Positions 51,407 to 61,203 of a stretch of DNA of 64,000 nt are shown in pieces; positions within the stretch are counted from its first letter, which is position 1, and each line of letters opens with the position of its first letter. The translations under genes were made by a program, and so were the position numbers. The notes beneath the pieces are model-generated. The model was given only the letters and a program-made list of their open reading frames with translations, had not been told where the DNA came from and did not search any database. Origin of the DNA: Candidatus Methanomethylicota archaeon (GTDB lineage: Archaea; Thermoproteota; Methanomethylicia; Culexarchaeales; Culexarchaeaceae); the NCBI GenBank assembly GCA_020833005.1, contig JAJHRD010000001.1, positions 154,803 through 218,802 of the forward strand, written 5' to 3'.

Positions 51407-51717
51407 AAGTTGCATTAATAGCTGATTTTGATACAGCTATAGGATTTAAATTAGCTGGTTTAAAGGAGGTATATGCAGTTACTGATGGAACACAAGCAGA
51501 GGAAGTTATGAACAAGTTAACGAAGAATCCAGAAATAGGTATTATAATAATAACTGAAAGTTTAGCCAATCAAATAAGACAGTATATTAAGGAACTATAT
51601 AAGAAATTAACTCCGATTGTTGTTGAAATACCAGATAAGAAGGTGGCTCCTATGGCAGTAGAATTTATTAAAGACATTGTAAAAAGAACAATAGGTATTG
51701 AATTATTGATAGGGTGA
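51403..51717 (+). CDS. atpF: A-type ATP synthase subunit F
   Basis: 104 residues. The Rossmann-like N-terminus ([20 protein letters not shown]) and [14 protein letters not shown] are typical of archaeal subunit F, part of the central rotor stalk with subunit D. The C-terminal helix ends [15 protein letters not shown]. It overlaps atpE by four bases (ATGA) and is followed 10 bp later by atpA. Confidence 0.93.
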   Translation: MKVALIADFDTAIGFKLAGLKEVYAVTDGTQAEEVMNKLTKNPEIGIIIITESLANQIRQYIKELYKKLTPIVVEIPDKKVAPMAVEFIKDIVKRTIGIELLIG

Positions 51718-51727
51718 GGGGCTACAA

Positions 51728-53500
51728 ATGAGTGAAGGGAGCGCCGGCATAATAGTGAGAATATCAGGACCTGTTGTATATGCTAAGGGGCTGGCAAATG
51801 CAAGAATCTATGAAGTGGCAAGGATAGGTCACGAAGGATTAATAGGGGAAATAATATCATTAAGAGGAGATATTGGGATAATTCAAGTGTATGAGGAAAC
51901 AACAGGCCTAAGACCTGGAGATCCAGTATATTTAACAGGAGGGCCTCTCTCAGTAGAATTAGGGCCTGGAATTATTGGACAAATATATGATGGTATTCAA
52001 AGACCATTACCTGATATAAGAAATAAAGTTGGTGACTTCATACGCAGAGGAGTGGTTAGTCCTGCTCTACCAAGAAATAAAAAGTGGCATTTTATACCAT
52101 TAGTTAAAGTTGGAGAGAAAGTCTCAAGTGGAGATATTATAGGAAAAGTGGAGGAAACACCGTTAATAGAACACAGAATTATGGTACCTCCAGGCTTGAA
52201 GGGGATAGTTACTGATATTAGTAAGGAGGGAGAATATACTGTTGAGGATCCTATATTAACGCTTAGTAGTGAGGGCAAAGAAATTTGCTTAAATATGATT
52301 CAAAAGTGGCCAGTAAGAGTACCAAGACCATTTGTTGAAAAGTTGCCGCCGGACGAGCCTCTATTAACTGGTCAAAGAATAATTGATACTTTGTTTCCAG
52401 TAGCGAGAGGGGGTACCGCCACTATACCTGGGGGGTTTGGCACGGGGAAAACCGTGACACAACATCAACTCGCAAAATGGGCTCATGCTAATGTGATAGT
52501 GTACGTGGGTTGTGGGGAAAGGGGCAATGAGATGACTGAGGTATTAGAGACGTTTCCCAAACTAAAGGATCCCAGAACAAATAGGCCATTAATGGAAAGA
52601 ACTGTGCTTATCGCTAATGTAAGTAACATGCCTGTGGCTGCAAGAGAAGCCAGTATATATACTGGCGTCACTATAGCAGAATATTTTAGGGATATGGGAT
52701 ATGATGTAGCATTAATGGCGGATTCCACGTCTAGATGGGCTGAAGCGCTTAGAGAGATTAGCGGAAGACTTGAAGAAATGCCCGGAGAAGAAGGATTCCC
52801 CCCATATTTAGGTAGACGATTATCCGAATTCTATGAAAGAGCTGGTAAAGTAATAACACTAGGTAAAGAAAAACGTGTAGGATCAGTGACGATAGTAGGT
52901 GCAGTATCTCCACCAGGTGGCGATTTCTCGGAACCAGTTGTACAATCAACTTTGAGATTAGTTAAAGTTTTTTGGGCTCTTGACAAATCTTTAGCGGAGA
53001 GGAGACACTTCCCAGCTATAAACTGGTTAACAAGTTATTCTCTTTATACAGAGGCATTGAAAGATTGGTATATTAAGAATGTTGCTGAAGACTGGCCAGA
53101 GTTAATTAAGGAAGCATTTTCAATACTTCAAAAAGAAGATGAATTAAGGGAAATTGTGAGAATAGTTGGTCCAGATGCTTTACCGGAGAGCGATAAAGAA
53201 ATACTTGAAGTGGCAAGAATGATAAGGGAAGACTTTCTTACACAACACGCGTATCATCCCATAGATTCCTATTGTCCTATAGAAAAAAGTTACTTAATGT
53301 TGAAGATCATTCTCCAATTTCATAGAAAGGCAAGAGTTAAATTAAGTGAGGGAGTACCATTGACTAAAATTATGGCTTTACCAATAAAAGATGAAATAGC
53401 AAGAATGAAAATAGTTCCACCTTCAGAATTTAGGAAGGTATACGAACATATGATGAACGAATTGGAAAATCAATTTTCATCCTTAAAACATGAAAGGTGA
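51728..53500 (+). CDS. atpA: A-type ATP synthase catalytic subunit A
   Basis: 590 residues. The catalytic subunit, with P-loop [11 protein letters not shown] near residue 235, the long non-homologous insertion before it ([17 protein letters not shown]), the [15 protein letters not shown] motif, [20 protein letters not shown] and the C-terminal helical domain. No intein at the P-loop, a common intein site in archaeal AtpA. It is followed by atpB with an 8-bp gap to the preferred atpB start, preceded by AAGGTGA. Confidence 0.97.
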   Translation: MSEGSAGIIVRISGPVVYAKGLANARIYEVARIGHEGLIGEIISLRGDIGIIQVYEETTGLRPGDPVYLTGGPLSVELGPGIIGQIYDGIQRPLPDIRNKVGDFIRRGVVSPALPRNKKWHFIPLVKVGEKVSSGDIIGKVEETPLIEHRIMVPPGLKGIVTDISKEGEYTVEDPILTLSSEGKEICLNMIQKWPVRVPRPFVEKLPPDEPLLTGQRIIDTLFPVARGGTATIPGGFGTGKTVTQHQLAKWAHANVIVYVGCGERGNEMTEVLETFPKLKDPRTNRPLMERTVLIANVSNMPVAAREASIYTGVTIAEYFRDMGYDVALMADSTSRWAEALREISGRLEEMPGEEGFPPYLGRRLSEFYERAGKVITLGKEKRVGSVTIVGAVSPPGGDFSEPVVQSTLRLVKVFWALDKSLAERRHFPAINWLTSYSLYTEALKDWYIKNVAEDWPELIKEAFSILQKEDELREIVRIVGPDALPESDKEILEVARMIREDFLTQHAYHPIDSYCPIEKSYLMLKIILQFHRKARVKLSEGVPLTKIMALPIKDEIARMKIVPPSEFRKVYEHMMNELENQFSSLKHER

Positions 53501-53507
53501 TTATAAA

Positions 53508-54914
53508 ATGCAAGAAAAAGTGTTAACGGCAAAGGGAGGAATACGATATAAAACTGTAAGTCAGATAAGTGGACCATTATTGATAGTAAAGGGTGTGGAT
53601 TCAGCAGCATATGGCGAAATTGTAAAAATAGAAGGACCTGATGGTGAAATAAGAACAGGACAGGTGCTTGAGACAGGATTTGGTTATGCAGTAATTCAGG
53701 TTTTCGAAGGAACAAGGGGGTTAGATACAAAAAGGACAGCAGTAACGTTCACGGGAGAAACTATGAAGTTTCCAGTTTCTATGGAGTTGCTTGGGAGAAT
53801 ATTTAATGGTAGAGGGGAACCGATAGATAATAAACCACCACCATTAGCCGTAGATGAATTAGATGTAAATGGTGCACCGATAAATCCATCTGCAAGAGAA
53901 TATCCTAAAGAATTTATACAAACAGGAATATCTGCGATAGATGGGATGAATACCTTAAGTAGGGGTCAGAAATTGCCATTATTTACCGAATCAGGTTTAC
54001 CACATAACATATTAGCAGCCCAAATAGCGAGACAAGCTACTATACCTGGGAAAGAAGAAGAATTTGCAATAGTTTTTGCAGCAATGGGTATAGGAATGGA
54101 AGATGCATTATTCTTCAAAGAAGAATTTGAGAGAACAGGAGCTTTGAACAGATTGGTAATGTTCTTAAATTTAGCAGAAGACCCTGCAATAGAAAGGATA
54201 ATAACACCAAGACTAGCACTAACGACGGCAGAATACCTTGCATTTCAACAAGACATGCATGTTCTCGTAATATTGACAGATATGCTGAATTATGGTGAAG
54301 CTTTACGTGAAATAAGTGCTGCAAGAGAAGAAGTTCCAGGAAGAAGAGGATATCCGGGATACTTATACACAGATCTAGCAACAAATTATGAAAGATGTGG
54401 AAGAATAATAGGTAAAAAGGGGAGTATAACTTTAATGCCTATAGTCACGATGCCTGGTGGAGATGTAACTCACCCGGTAGTTGACTTAACAGGATATATA
54501 ACTGAGGGTCAAATATATTTAGATCGTAATCTACATAGAAAGGGCATATACCCGCCAATAAATGTGCTACCATCACTTTCAAGGTTAATGAAAGAAGCAA
54601 CAAAATACACGCGCGAAGATCATCAATCGCTAAGTGATCAATTGTATTACTGTTATGCAGAGGGCGTTGAACTCAGAGGATTGGTTGCTGTTGTTGGAGA
54701 AGAGGCTTTAACAGAAAGAGATAGAAAATACTTAGAGTTTGCAGATGCCTTCGAAAGGAATTTCATAGCGCAAGGAGTATATGAGAATAGAAGCTTAGAA
54801 ACGACTTTAAAGATCGGATGGGATTTGCTTTCAAAATATATCCCTGAAAGTGACTGGAAACGAATAGATCCAAAAATAATAGAGAAATATTGCCCAAAAT
54901 ATATGACAAGGTAA
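53508..54914 (+). CDS. atpB: A-type ATP synthase subunit B
   Basis: 468 residues from the ATG at 53508, which has AAGGTGAT just upstream; an in-frame ATG at 53490 overlaps atpA. This is the non-catalytic nucleotide-binding subunit: SISGPLL-type beta barrel ([15 protein letters not shown]), [33 protein letters not shown], a degenerate P-loop region ([16 protein letters not shown]), and [30 protein letters not shown]. Subunit D, which usually follows, is not found. A T10 tract downstream probably ends the transcript. Confidence 0.97.
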   Translation: MQEKVLTAKGGIRYKTVSQISGPLLIVKGVDSAAYGEIVKIEGPDGEIRTGQVLETGFGYAVIQVFEGTRGLDTKRTAVTFTGETMKFPVSMELLGRIFNGRGEPIDNKPPPLAVDELDVNGAPINPSAREYPKEFIQTGISAIDGMNTLSRGQKLPLFTESGLPHNILAAQIARQATIPGKEEEFAIVFAAMGIGMEDALFFKEEFERTGALNRLVMFLNLAEDPAIERIITPRLALTTAEYLAFQQDMHVLVILTDMLNYGEALREISAAREEVPGRRGYPGYLYTDLATNYERCGRIIGKKGSITLMPIVTMPGGDVTHPVVDLTGYITEGQIYLDRNLHRKGIYPPINVLPSLSRLMKEATKYTREDHQSLSDQLYYCYAEGVELRGLVAVVGEEALTERDRKYLEFADAFERNFIAQGVYENRSLETTLKIGWDLLSKYIPESDWKRIDPKIIEKYCPKYMTR

Positions 54915-54953
54915 ATAAATTAGAAAATTTTTAGAAGTGATTTACAATGTTAC

Positions 54954-54963
54954 TTTTTTTTTT
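54954..54963 (+). terminator. U-rich terminator after the ATP synthase genes
   Basis: A run of ten T about 40 bases after the atpB stop codon, with no stem-loop. In archaea such U-tracts are the termination and aCPSF1/FttA cleavage signal, and that nuclease is encoded at 15370. The remaining 260 bases up to tRNA-Trp contain nothing else that I recognise. Confidence 0.55.
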
Positions 54964-55222
54964 CCATGCAGTGATTAACTAGCATCCAAATCTCTTTACG
55001 GAATTTCCAGCATTTCCTCAAGAATCGCATAAATCGTGGCAATTACAGCTTTAATTATTTGATCATAATTTTTTCAGCAATTATAATGATAGTTCCAATA
55101 TTCTCTAAAATTTAAAGTCTCGATGGCTTGATCTCTTTGGAGCTTAAATAACCTAAATCGAAACTTCAGAACTCAATAAATACTAGAGAATGAGACCAAA
55201 CAATTTGTATCTGAAAAATTGA

Positions 55223-55391
55223 TGGGGCCGGTGGGATTTGAACCCACGACCAACGGGTTTCCCCTCGCTCCAGAGTTTCATCATCCCCTAATAAGGGGTC
55301 CTTATTTTCCATCTTATTGCTCTGGAGCCCGCCGCTCTACCTTGCTGAGCTACGGCTTACCGCCCTTAAGGTCCCGGCCTTTCACGGCCCC
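55223..55391 (-). tRNA. tRNA-Trp (CCA) with two introns
   Basis: 169-base minus-strand gene for a 74-base tRNA. Acceptor GGGGCCG/CGGCCCC, discriminator A. The first intron is 32 bases, inserted around position 7/8; the splice site is ambiguous because GCCGT flanks both ends. The second is 63 bases at the normal 37/38 site: CTCC pairs with GGGG and the three-base bulges are AGA and AAA, giving the mature loop CTCCAGA. The second intron contains GATGATGA, a box C-like motif, next to a sequence complementary to the anticodon loop. Confidence 0.88.
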
Positions 55392-55659
55392 GAATCTAAT
55401 AAACTTAAATGGAATAAATCCTAAATATTTTTCCCTTACGCTTAACGTAATTTAAATACCATTTTTAATACTATGATTAAGGGATAATATTCCCATTAAA
55501 AGCAGGAAGGAAACTAAAATAAAAATAACTTATCAGCTTCCTATAACATTGTTTTTAAAAGAAAGTAAATACTGCAAAACCATCAAGAAATAATTTTGGT
55601 ATTTATGTTTTAAATATAAATATTTTAAGTGTAATACCCCTTTTAAATATTGAAGTTTT

Positions 55660-56127
55660 ATGCAAAATGAAAATGTAGTCGCTGTTGGTGGAACCTTTGA
55701 TAATTTTCACTTAGGCCATGCACAATTACTCTTAAAATGTTTCGAAGTAAATAAAAACGTTTTAATTGGAGTTACTAGCGATGCTCTTGCAAAAAATAAG
55801 AATCATTTTATAGAATCATGCGATAAAAGAAAAAGAAATTTGTTTTCATTTCTATTTTTTCATAAACTACATGATTATGCAAAAATAATCACACTAAATG
55901 ATCCGTACGGTCCAACAATATTTAATAAAAATATATCTGTAATTATAGTTAGTGAAGAGACGTTAATACGCGCTTTAGAAATTAATAATATTCGAAAAGG
56001 AAAGCGCCTTAGTCCATTGAAAATTTTCGTAATCCCTTTAGTTAAGGATGCTGATTTAAGACCTATGTCATCAACTAAATCTAGAAGGGATGAAAGATTT
56101 TGTGAAAAATTTTTGATGTCTAATTAG
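55660..56127 (+). CDS. coaD: Phosphopantetheine adenylyltransferase (archaeal type)
   Basis: 155 residues. Adenylates 4'-phosphopantetheine in CoA synthesis. The nucleotidyltransferase motif AVGGTFDNFHLGHAQLL is at the N-terminus; GVTSDALAKNK and the C-terminal MSSTKSRRDE (ISSTxxR type) complete the active site. Archaeal CoaD proteins have this length and lack close similarity to bacterial CoaD. A TATA-like ATTTTAAG/TTTTAAATA region lies just upstream, and the structured RNA region follows. Confidence 0.9.
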   Translation: MQNENVVAVGGTFDNFHLGHAQLLLKCFEVNKNVLIGVTSDALAKNKNHFIESCDKRKRNLFSFLFFHKLHDYAKIITLNDPYGPTIFNKNISVIIVSEETLIRALEINNIRKGKRLSPLKIFVIPLVKDADLRPMSSTKSRRDERFCEKFLMSN

Positions 56128-56141
56128 TTTAATGCATTATT

Positions 56142-56323
56142 TAGGTGAAGTGAGTGTACCCCGTAGGCGATCACCAATGTTCATTGTGAGAAATTACTTC
56201 TCACTCCCACGGCTCTCTCACCTACGGGCTTAGAGTCACTTCACCTAGGGGTGTACCGCACCTGGGTAGCCCTGAACATCATCGAGGGGTTGTTCTCGTT
56301 CAGGTCCGTCTGGTGCGAACCCC
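56142..56323 (-). ncRNA. Two-hairpin structured RNA, possibly H/ACA guide type
   Basis: GC-rich island in AT-rich DNA. Hairpin 1 (56142-56247) is closed by a perfect 12-bp stem with an inner 8-bp stem CCCGTAGG/CCTACGGG. Hairpin 2 (56248-56323) is closed by GGGG/CCCC, then CGCACC/GGTGCG and CCTGAAC/GTTCAGG. On the minus strand each hairpin has a stem followed by GT-ACA, and hairpin 2 has a kink-turn-like GA...CGATGAT, both H/ACA traits. A TATA-like TTTTAAAA near 56350 lies about 25 bases before the minus-strand 5' end, so I favour that strand. It lacks the SRP RNA helix 8 consensus. Confidence 0.55.
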
Positions 56324-56402
56324 TCATAATATTTTGCTTAGCTTTTAAAATAAATTTTACTCAAATTTTTAAAATAGTCATGCATTTTAAATTTAAATTG
56401 TA

Positions 56403-57455
56403 GTGAATATTCTCATGTATCATGTGCTAAATAATTTGAAATTTAATAAAAAGATAGTCAAAATTACACAAGATAGTGAAATACCATTAATTGGATGTAT
56501 AGCATTTGGAATTATAGATAGAGGCACAAATATTATTCAAATACGTCCTTCTTCTCTTTGCCCATTATCCTGTATCTTTTGTTCTACTGATGCTGGACCG
56601 AATTCGAAGAAAAGACAGTGTGAATTTTTAGTTGAATTGGACTATTTGTTGTTTTATGTAAAACAAGTCGTTGAATATAAAGGAATTAAGAATATTGAAG
56701 CCCACATAGATACTATAGGTGACCCTTTAACTTACCCTAACATCGTAGATCTAGTACAAAAGCTTAGGAGCATAGATAGTATCAATGTTATTTCAATGCA
56801 AACGCATGGTTTTCTTTTAAATGAAAAATTAATAGATGATTTAGCAGATGCGGGTCTTTCAAGAATAAATTTATCGATTGACGCATTAAATCCCGTTCTT
56901 GCTAAGAAACTATCCGGTACCGAAAGCTATGATGTAACGCGCATACTTTCACTTGCCGAATACATTGCCAATAGTTCTAAAATAGATTTGTTAATTGCGC
57001 CCGTATGGATTTCTCCCTTCAATGACTTAGAAATTCCAAAAATTATTGAATACGCTAAAACTATTGGTGCTGGTAAAAAGTGGCCTCCACTAGGTATACA
57101 GAAGTATGAACTTCACAAGTATGGTAGAAAACCAAAAGGTGTCATTAATATGTCTTGGAAAAGATTTTACGAACAATTGAGTTACTGGGAAAAAATCTTT
57201 AATGTAAAACTTAAATTATCTCCAACTGATTTCGGAATATTTAAAGTTAAAAAAATACCTACACCATTTAAAAAACACGAAAAAATAAAAGCCAAAATTG
57301 TGGAAACTGGTCTTTTTAAAGGCCAAAAAATTGCTATAGCAAGGGGTAGGGCGATAACTGTAGTAAATTCCAATGATATTCCTATAAACTCTCATGTTTT
57401 CGTCAGAATACTGCGTATAAAGGACAACATAATAATTGCCGAGCCAGCACTATAA
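56403..57455 (+). CDS. Radical SAM protein with C-terminal TRAM-like domain (COG2100-like)
   Basis: 350 residues, GTG or an ATG five codons in. The 4Fe-4S motif is C-PLS-C-IF-C (CxxxCxxC) within IIQIRPSSLCPLSCIFCSTD. The TIM-barrel part follows with ISMQTHGFLLNEKLID and SRINLSIDAL. The last 60 residues (KIVETGLFKGQKIAIARGRAI, then INSHVFVRILRIKDNIIIAEP) look like a TRAM RNA-binding domain, as in radical SAM tRNA-modifying enzymes. This suggests an RNA substrate (inference). It probably starts its own transcript after the structured RNA region. Confidence 0.82.
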   Translation: MNILMYHVLNNLKFNKKIVKITQDSEIPLIGCIAFGIIDRGTNIIQIRPSSLCPLSCIFCSTDAGPNSKKRQCEFLVELDYLLFYVKQVVEYKGIKNIEAHIDTIGDPLTYPNIVDLVQKLRSIDSINVISMQTHGFLLNEKLIDDLADAGLSRINLSIDALNPVLAKKLSGTESYDVTRILSLAEYIANSSKIDLLIAPVWISPFNDLEIPKIIEYAKTIGAGKKWPPLGIQKYELHKYGRKPKGVINMSWKRFYEQLSYWEKIFNVKLKLSPTDFGIFKVKKIPTPFKKHEKIKAKIVETGLFKGQKIAIARGRAITVVNSNDIPINSHVFVRILRIKDNIIIAEPAL

Positions 57456-57572
57456 CATCATTTCATTTTCAAAAATCTTTATTATAAAATCTAAATATTC
57501 GACTGAGTTAACTATTTATATTTGACGTACGTCACTATTTCACAAAGCAAAATACATTGTGATGTGATGATT

Positions 57573-58076
57573 ATGCCACTAAGACCTGGAAGATGTTACA
57601 GACACTTTAGTGGCCCTCCATATACTAGAAAGGAATATATAATGGGTGTCCCTCCTCCAAAAATAAGCGTCTTTGAAATGGGCGATAAAAAGGGACAGTT
57701 CAACGTTATTCTGAAACTAGTAACAAAGGAAAGGGGGCAAATAAGACATAATGCACTAGAAGCAGCACGCATATCATCAAATAAAGTTATGGAAGAGAAC
57801 GCTGGCAAAAATTATTATTTGAAAGTGGTTGTATATCCCCATCATATACTTCGCGAAAATAAAATGATGGCATTTGCAGGCGCTGATCGTTTACAAGATG
57901 GTATGCGTCTATCTTTTGGAAAACCAATAGGTACTGCTGCAAGAGTAAAAGAAGGTCAGGAAATCATCATAATCAAAACAACTGAAGAACATTTAGAGAC
58001 TGCCAAGAAAGCTTTGAAAATCGCGGCATCAAAAATACCACTCCCAACCCAAATATTAGAAGAAAGAATTACGTGA
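57573..58076 (+). CDS. rpl10e: Ribosomal protein L10e (L16-like)
   Basis: 167 residues from the ATG at 57573, supported by GTGATGAT just before it and by the conserved start [83 protein letters not shown] and [15 protein letters not shown] are typical of archaeal L10e, which lies near the A-site tRNA of the 50S subunit. An earlier frame start at 57522 adds unconserved residues. Confidence 0.94.
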   Translation: MPLRPGRCYRHFSGPPYTRKEYIMGVPPPKISVFEMGDKKGQFNVILKLVTKERGQIRHNALEAARISSNKVMEENAGKNYYLKVVVYPHHILRENKMMAFAGADRLQDGMRLSFGKPIGTAARVKEGQEIIIIKTTEEHLETAKKALKIAASKIPLPTQILEERIT

Positions 58077-58187
58077 ACTTAATTCCAGAATTACAAATTT
58101 AAAATAACTGGAAATACATAATCTTAGTTTGCTGAAAAATTTAATAATTCTCATTAATAATTATTTTTGGAATAATTATTGATCGAT

Positions 58188-58259
58188 GCCGGGGTGGCCG
58201 AGTGGCGAGGCAGCGGACTGCAGATCCGCCTTACGGGGGTTCAAATCCCTCCCCCGGCT
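58188..58259 (+). tRNA. tRNA-Cys (GCA)
   Basis: Acceptor GCCGGGG/CCCCGGC, anticodon stem GCGGA/TCCGC with loop CTGCAGA (anticodon GCA), and discriminator T as expected for tRNA-Cys. No intron, no encoded CCA. Confidence 0.95.
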
Positions 58260-58354
58260 TTATTAGAATTTTATGCTAAATTTACATTAAATTTCACTAT
58301 TTTATTTTAACTTTGTTTTCTAACACAAATTATTTGTCTTAAACTGTAAGTAAA

Positions 58355-58456
58355 TGCCGGGGGCGGGACTTGAACCCGCGACAACCGGATATCTCCTCTG
58401 AGCCCTATATATGTGATTATGAGTCCGGCGCCCTAACCATGCTAGGCGACCCCGGC
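58355..58456 (-). tRNA. Elongator tRNA-Met (CAT) with 27-base intron
   Basis: Minus strand. Acceptor GCCGGGG/CCCCGGC, anticodon stem CCGGA/TCCGG. Removing 27 bases after position 37 leaves loop CTCATAA (anticodon CAT). The splice bulges fit TAA and ATA around a CTCA/GGAG helix with one mismatch. Lacks the A1-U72 pair of the initiator at 28381. tRNA-Ile2 (CAT) is an alternative, but the acceptor stem fits elongator Met better. Confidence 0.85.
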
Positions 58457-58575
58457 CTAAAATTATTTTGACAATTAAACTCTAATAAGTTTAACTTTTC
58501 TACAAAAGATAATTTTGTCGTTCATTAAGTTATAGTAAAAATAAAATTTTTTAGTCGGTTTATTACAATAACATT

Positions 58576-58703
58576 TGGCGCTGTCGGCCATAGGCAGTGG
58601 GGAAACACCCGTTCCCTTTCCGAACACGGAAGTTAAGCCCACTGCCGCGCTTCCGAGTACTGGTGCCGAGAGGCATCGGGAAAGGAGCGTGCTGACAGCG
58701 CCA
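58576..58703 (+). rRNA. 5S ribosomal RNA
   Basis: About 128 bases closed by TGGCGCTGTC/GACAGCGCCA. Internal CCCGTTCCCTTTCCGAACACG and GGAAGTTAAGCCC are the conserved 5S loop sequences, followed by GAGTACTGG. It is about 33 kb from 23S, so it is transcribed separately from the 16S-23S operon. Confidence 0.96.
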
Positions 58704-58791
58704 CTGCTCATCATGAGCTTATGAAATGAATACATTTTTATCTTTGAGTGTTTCCATTAACTAATAGATTTAGTTTGATGAGTGATAACCA

Positions 58792-59934
58792 ATGCATCAT
58801 GAGATCTTTGTAAGTTTTATTTTCACAGTCTCTTCCAGCATATTTGATGATTCCACAAACAACTTCATAATCACTTCCACTCTTTTTCTGATATATGCAT
58901 TCATCTTGGCATTTTTAAATCAACGGTTGCAAATATACCTTTGGTTGAGAGAGGCTGAATCATCCCTAAAGAGGTTACAGCTTTTTGCATCAAAATCTAA
59001 GGAAATAGTCATTAAAAAAATAAACGAAGTAGGTAAGCCAAATTTCGATCCGTCTCCTTCAATAGAAAGTTTTTTAGACTTTTTCGTAATAGAACCAACC
59101 TCGTTGGATCCATATGGTATCGTAAATAAATTCAGACATATATTGGATGTTCGAAATGAAAGATTCGAATCCTTCATTAAACAAATAGCCCCTAATGTAC
59201 CACAAAATTATATACCAAATTTAGAAGGTTTAATGGAAACGGCTATTGGTTTAAATGAGTTATACAGATTAGTTCGACATTACTTTATACTGGGCAAGAA
59301 AACTAAGAACATGCTATTTATCATGCAACTTCAAATGAATTTGCCCATAATAATGCGTTACGCAGAGGCTTATTTCAATGCTACCCATGCATTTTCTAGT
59401 GGGAAGCCTATAGGCGACGGTGTTGGTGCACTTGTGGCATCAAAATTAATGCATGGTAAACAAATAAAGCGCATAACTAACAAAACAATATTTTCAGAAT
59501 TTGAATATAATGGTCGAAAATTAATAGTGATTAAAGCCGAGGGACCTGGTGCAGAAATTGGTGAAATAGATGATGCTATAGAGCGAATAATAAACATGTA
59601 CGGGGGTGCGATTTCACGTATAATAATGATCGATGCTGCTTTAAAGCTTGAAGGGGAAAAAACAGGACAAATAGCTGAAGGCGTAGGAGTAGCTATTGGA
59701 GGTACTGGTGTTGAGAAATTTAAGATAGAAGATATAGCAACTAAATATAAAATTCCCTTAGATGCATTAATTATAAAGATGTCTTTAGAAGAGGCTATAA
59801 CGACTATGAAGAAAGATCTGGTCGAAGCTGCTGATGATGCTGTGAAAAGAGTTCTCAGCATTATTGATACTAGGACTTCTAAAGGTGATAGTGTAATAAT
59901 AGTTGGTGTAGGGAATACTATGGGAATTCTTTGA
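58792..59934 (+). CDS. DUF1512 family membrane-anchored protein
   Basis: 380 residues. N-terminal hydrophobic segment (FIITSTLFLIYAFILAFLNQ), a helical region, and a conserved C-terminal domain with SSGKPIGDGVGALVASKLM, IVIKAEGPGAEIGEIDDAIERI, GEKTGQIAEGVGVAIGGTGVEKF and VIIVGVGNTMGIL. It matches the archaeal DUF1512 family, whose function is unknown. The C-terminal glycine-rich loops suggest nucleotide or metal binding (inference). The next gene begins 10 bp downstream and is probably co-transcribed. Confidence 0.85.
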   Translation: MHHEIFVSFIFTVSSSIFDDSTNNFIITSTLFLIYAFILAFLNQRLQIYLWLREAESSLKRLQLFASKSKEIVIKKINEVGKPNFDPSPSIESFLDFFVIEPTSLDPYGIVNKFRHILDVRNERFESFIKQIAPNVPQNYIPNLEGLMETAIGLNELYRLVRHYFILGKKTKNMLFIMQLQMNLPIIMRYAEAYFNATHAFSSGKPIGDGVGALVASKLMHGKQIKRITNKTIFSEFEYNGRKLIVIKAEGPGAEIGEIDDAIERIINMYGGAISRIIMIDAALKLEGEKTGQIAEGVGVAIGGTGVEKFKIEDIATKYKIPLDALIIKMSLEEAITTMKKDLVEAADDAVKRVLSIIDTRTSKGDSVIIVGVGNTMGIL

Positions 59935-59944
59935 GGTGAAATTT

Positions 59945-60340
59945 ATGGTTAAATTATCAAAAAATAACGTTTTACTTTTTCTTTCCATCATCTTTTCTAT
60001 ACTCTCCATAATCTTCCTCTTTATAGCCATTATTAATATCCAAAATGCATACGACCTAATGAATTTTTACTCCATAGACTTTCTAGTTGCAGGTGTATTA
60101 TGTATGGTTATTTCACTCTTCTTCTCATATAGGCATAGGCGTTTACTTAGTCTAAAACTTCTTAAACAATCACAAACAGTAACTAGGATAAAATGTGGTA
60201 ACATTGACTGCAATTATAAGGAAGAACGTTTCTTCCAAGAAGGTGACTATATATTTAAGGAAGTAGGTAAATGTCCAAAATGCAATGGGAATCTGTATAT
60301 AGATGCTATATACGATCTTGAATTGAAAACAAAGAAATAA
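59945..60340 (+). CDS. Two-span membrane protein with C-terminal zinc ribbon
   Basis: About 131 residues from the ATG at 59945, with GAGGTGA 6 bases upstream; a GTG at 59936 lies inside that site. Two membrane helices (NVLLFLSIIFSILSIIFLFI and FLVAGVLCMVISLFF) are followed by a basic linker and a cytoplasmic zinc ribbon (IKCGNIDCNYKEERFF and GKCPKCNGNLY). No named family recognised. It follows DUF1512 by 10 bp, suggesting a joint membrane-associated function, and its 3' end meets a convergent gene 10 bp away. Confidence 0.72.
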   Translation: MVKLSKNNVLLFLSIIFSILSIIFLFIAIINIQNAYDLMNFYSIDFLVAGVLCMVISLFFSYRHRRLLSLKLLKQSQTVTRIKCGNIDCNYKEERFFQEGDYIFKEVGKCPKCNGNLYIDAIYDLELKTKK

Positions 60341-60350
60341 ATAATGAAAA

Positions 60351-61133
60351 TTAACCTCCCTTAATGCCTACAGCTCCTAGTAAGTTATTTATATAATCAA
60401 TATCTTTCCCATATTCATAGCTTATCTTTTCATTTATTTCACAAAGCCTTTCATTTAAAGTATCTATTTTTTCATGAATCCCAAACAAAATCTTTTCAAA
60501 AACCTTCTCGTCAATACTCTTAATAATTCCTTCTAAACATAATTCTATAGTACTATCTGATGTGTTAACTAAAACATTTTTATGGAAGGCATGTCTCAAA
60601 ATGGCTTTCATTACATCTTTTATTGCCTCCTTATTTGGCTTTTTAATAATGTTTATTCTCAAAATATTTTTTACATCAAAATCTTCTTGTTTGAATAATG
60701 TTTTATCTATTATAATTCCATTAATCATTTTTGAAGCAATTTTTATCCTAACTTGCGGGTGATAATATATGAAAAACTCAGTTCTAGCCTTTTCTAATCC
60801 AAAAACATTAAAGTAATCATATAGTGGACTTAATAGGTGATCAATACTTTCAATATAACTTCCTAAGGCTAAGTATTTAACTTGCGTTTTCAAAATGTTT
60901 CCACTTATTTCCTTTATAAATCCTGATGCACATACAGCCTCCACTCTTCTTCTTTTTGCTTCTTCAACGGTTGCTGTGTATATGTCATTTAATTTCTCAT
61001 ATACTTTGTTGTAATCAACTATAATCTCCATAGCATCCAGATTGGCGCTATTAAATTTATAAAAGTAGCCTAACAATAAAACATCTATTGCTAACATATT
61101 TCGCTCACAACACCTAAGAAGATCTTTTGGCAT
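60351..61133 (-). CDS. Conserved-looking archaeal protein of unknown function
   Basis: 260 residues, mostly helical, soluble. N-terminal MPKDLLRCCERNMLAIDVLLLG, a middle part with YDYFNVFGLEKARTEFFIYYHPQVRIKIASKM, and a C-terminal coiled-coil-like stretch (GIHEKIDTLNERLCEINEKISYEYGKDI). There is no obvious enzymatic motif or cysteine cluster apart from CC near the N-terminus. Codon use and length support a real gene. It is convergent with the DUF1512-zinc ribbon pair. I do not recognise the family. Confidence 0.62.
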   Translation of the reverse strand: MPKDLLRCCERNMLAIDVLLLGYFYKFNSANLDAMEIIVDYNKVYEKLNDIYTATVEEAKRRRVEAVCASGFIKEISGNILKTQVKYLALGSYIESIDHLLSPLYDYFNVFGLEKARTEFFIYYHPQVRIKIASKMINGIIIDKTLFKQEDFDVKNILRINIIKKPNKEAIKDVMKAILRHAFHKNVLVNTSDSTIELCLEGIIKSIDEKVFEKILFGIHEKIDTLNERLCEINEKISYEYGKDIDYINNLLGAVGIKGG

Positions 61134-61203
61134 ATTTACGTATTAGTTATTGGAACGTAAATTTTAATTTTATCTTTACATTACATTTTTAAAGTGATTT
61201 TTT

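Noticed and set aside
55223..55391. A complete box C/D guide RNA inside the tRNA-Trp intron
   Set aside because: One good box C-like motif is present, but no CTGA box D at the needed spacing, and the predicted target base would not be C34. Mentioned only as a possibility.
56142..56323. SRP (7S) RNA
   Set aside because: The near-invariant helix 8 sequence (GGAAG...AGCA type) is absent on both strands and the length is too short. Kept as an unassigned structured RNA.
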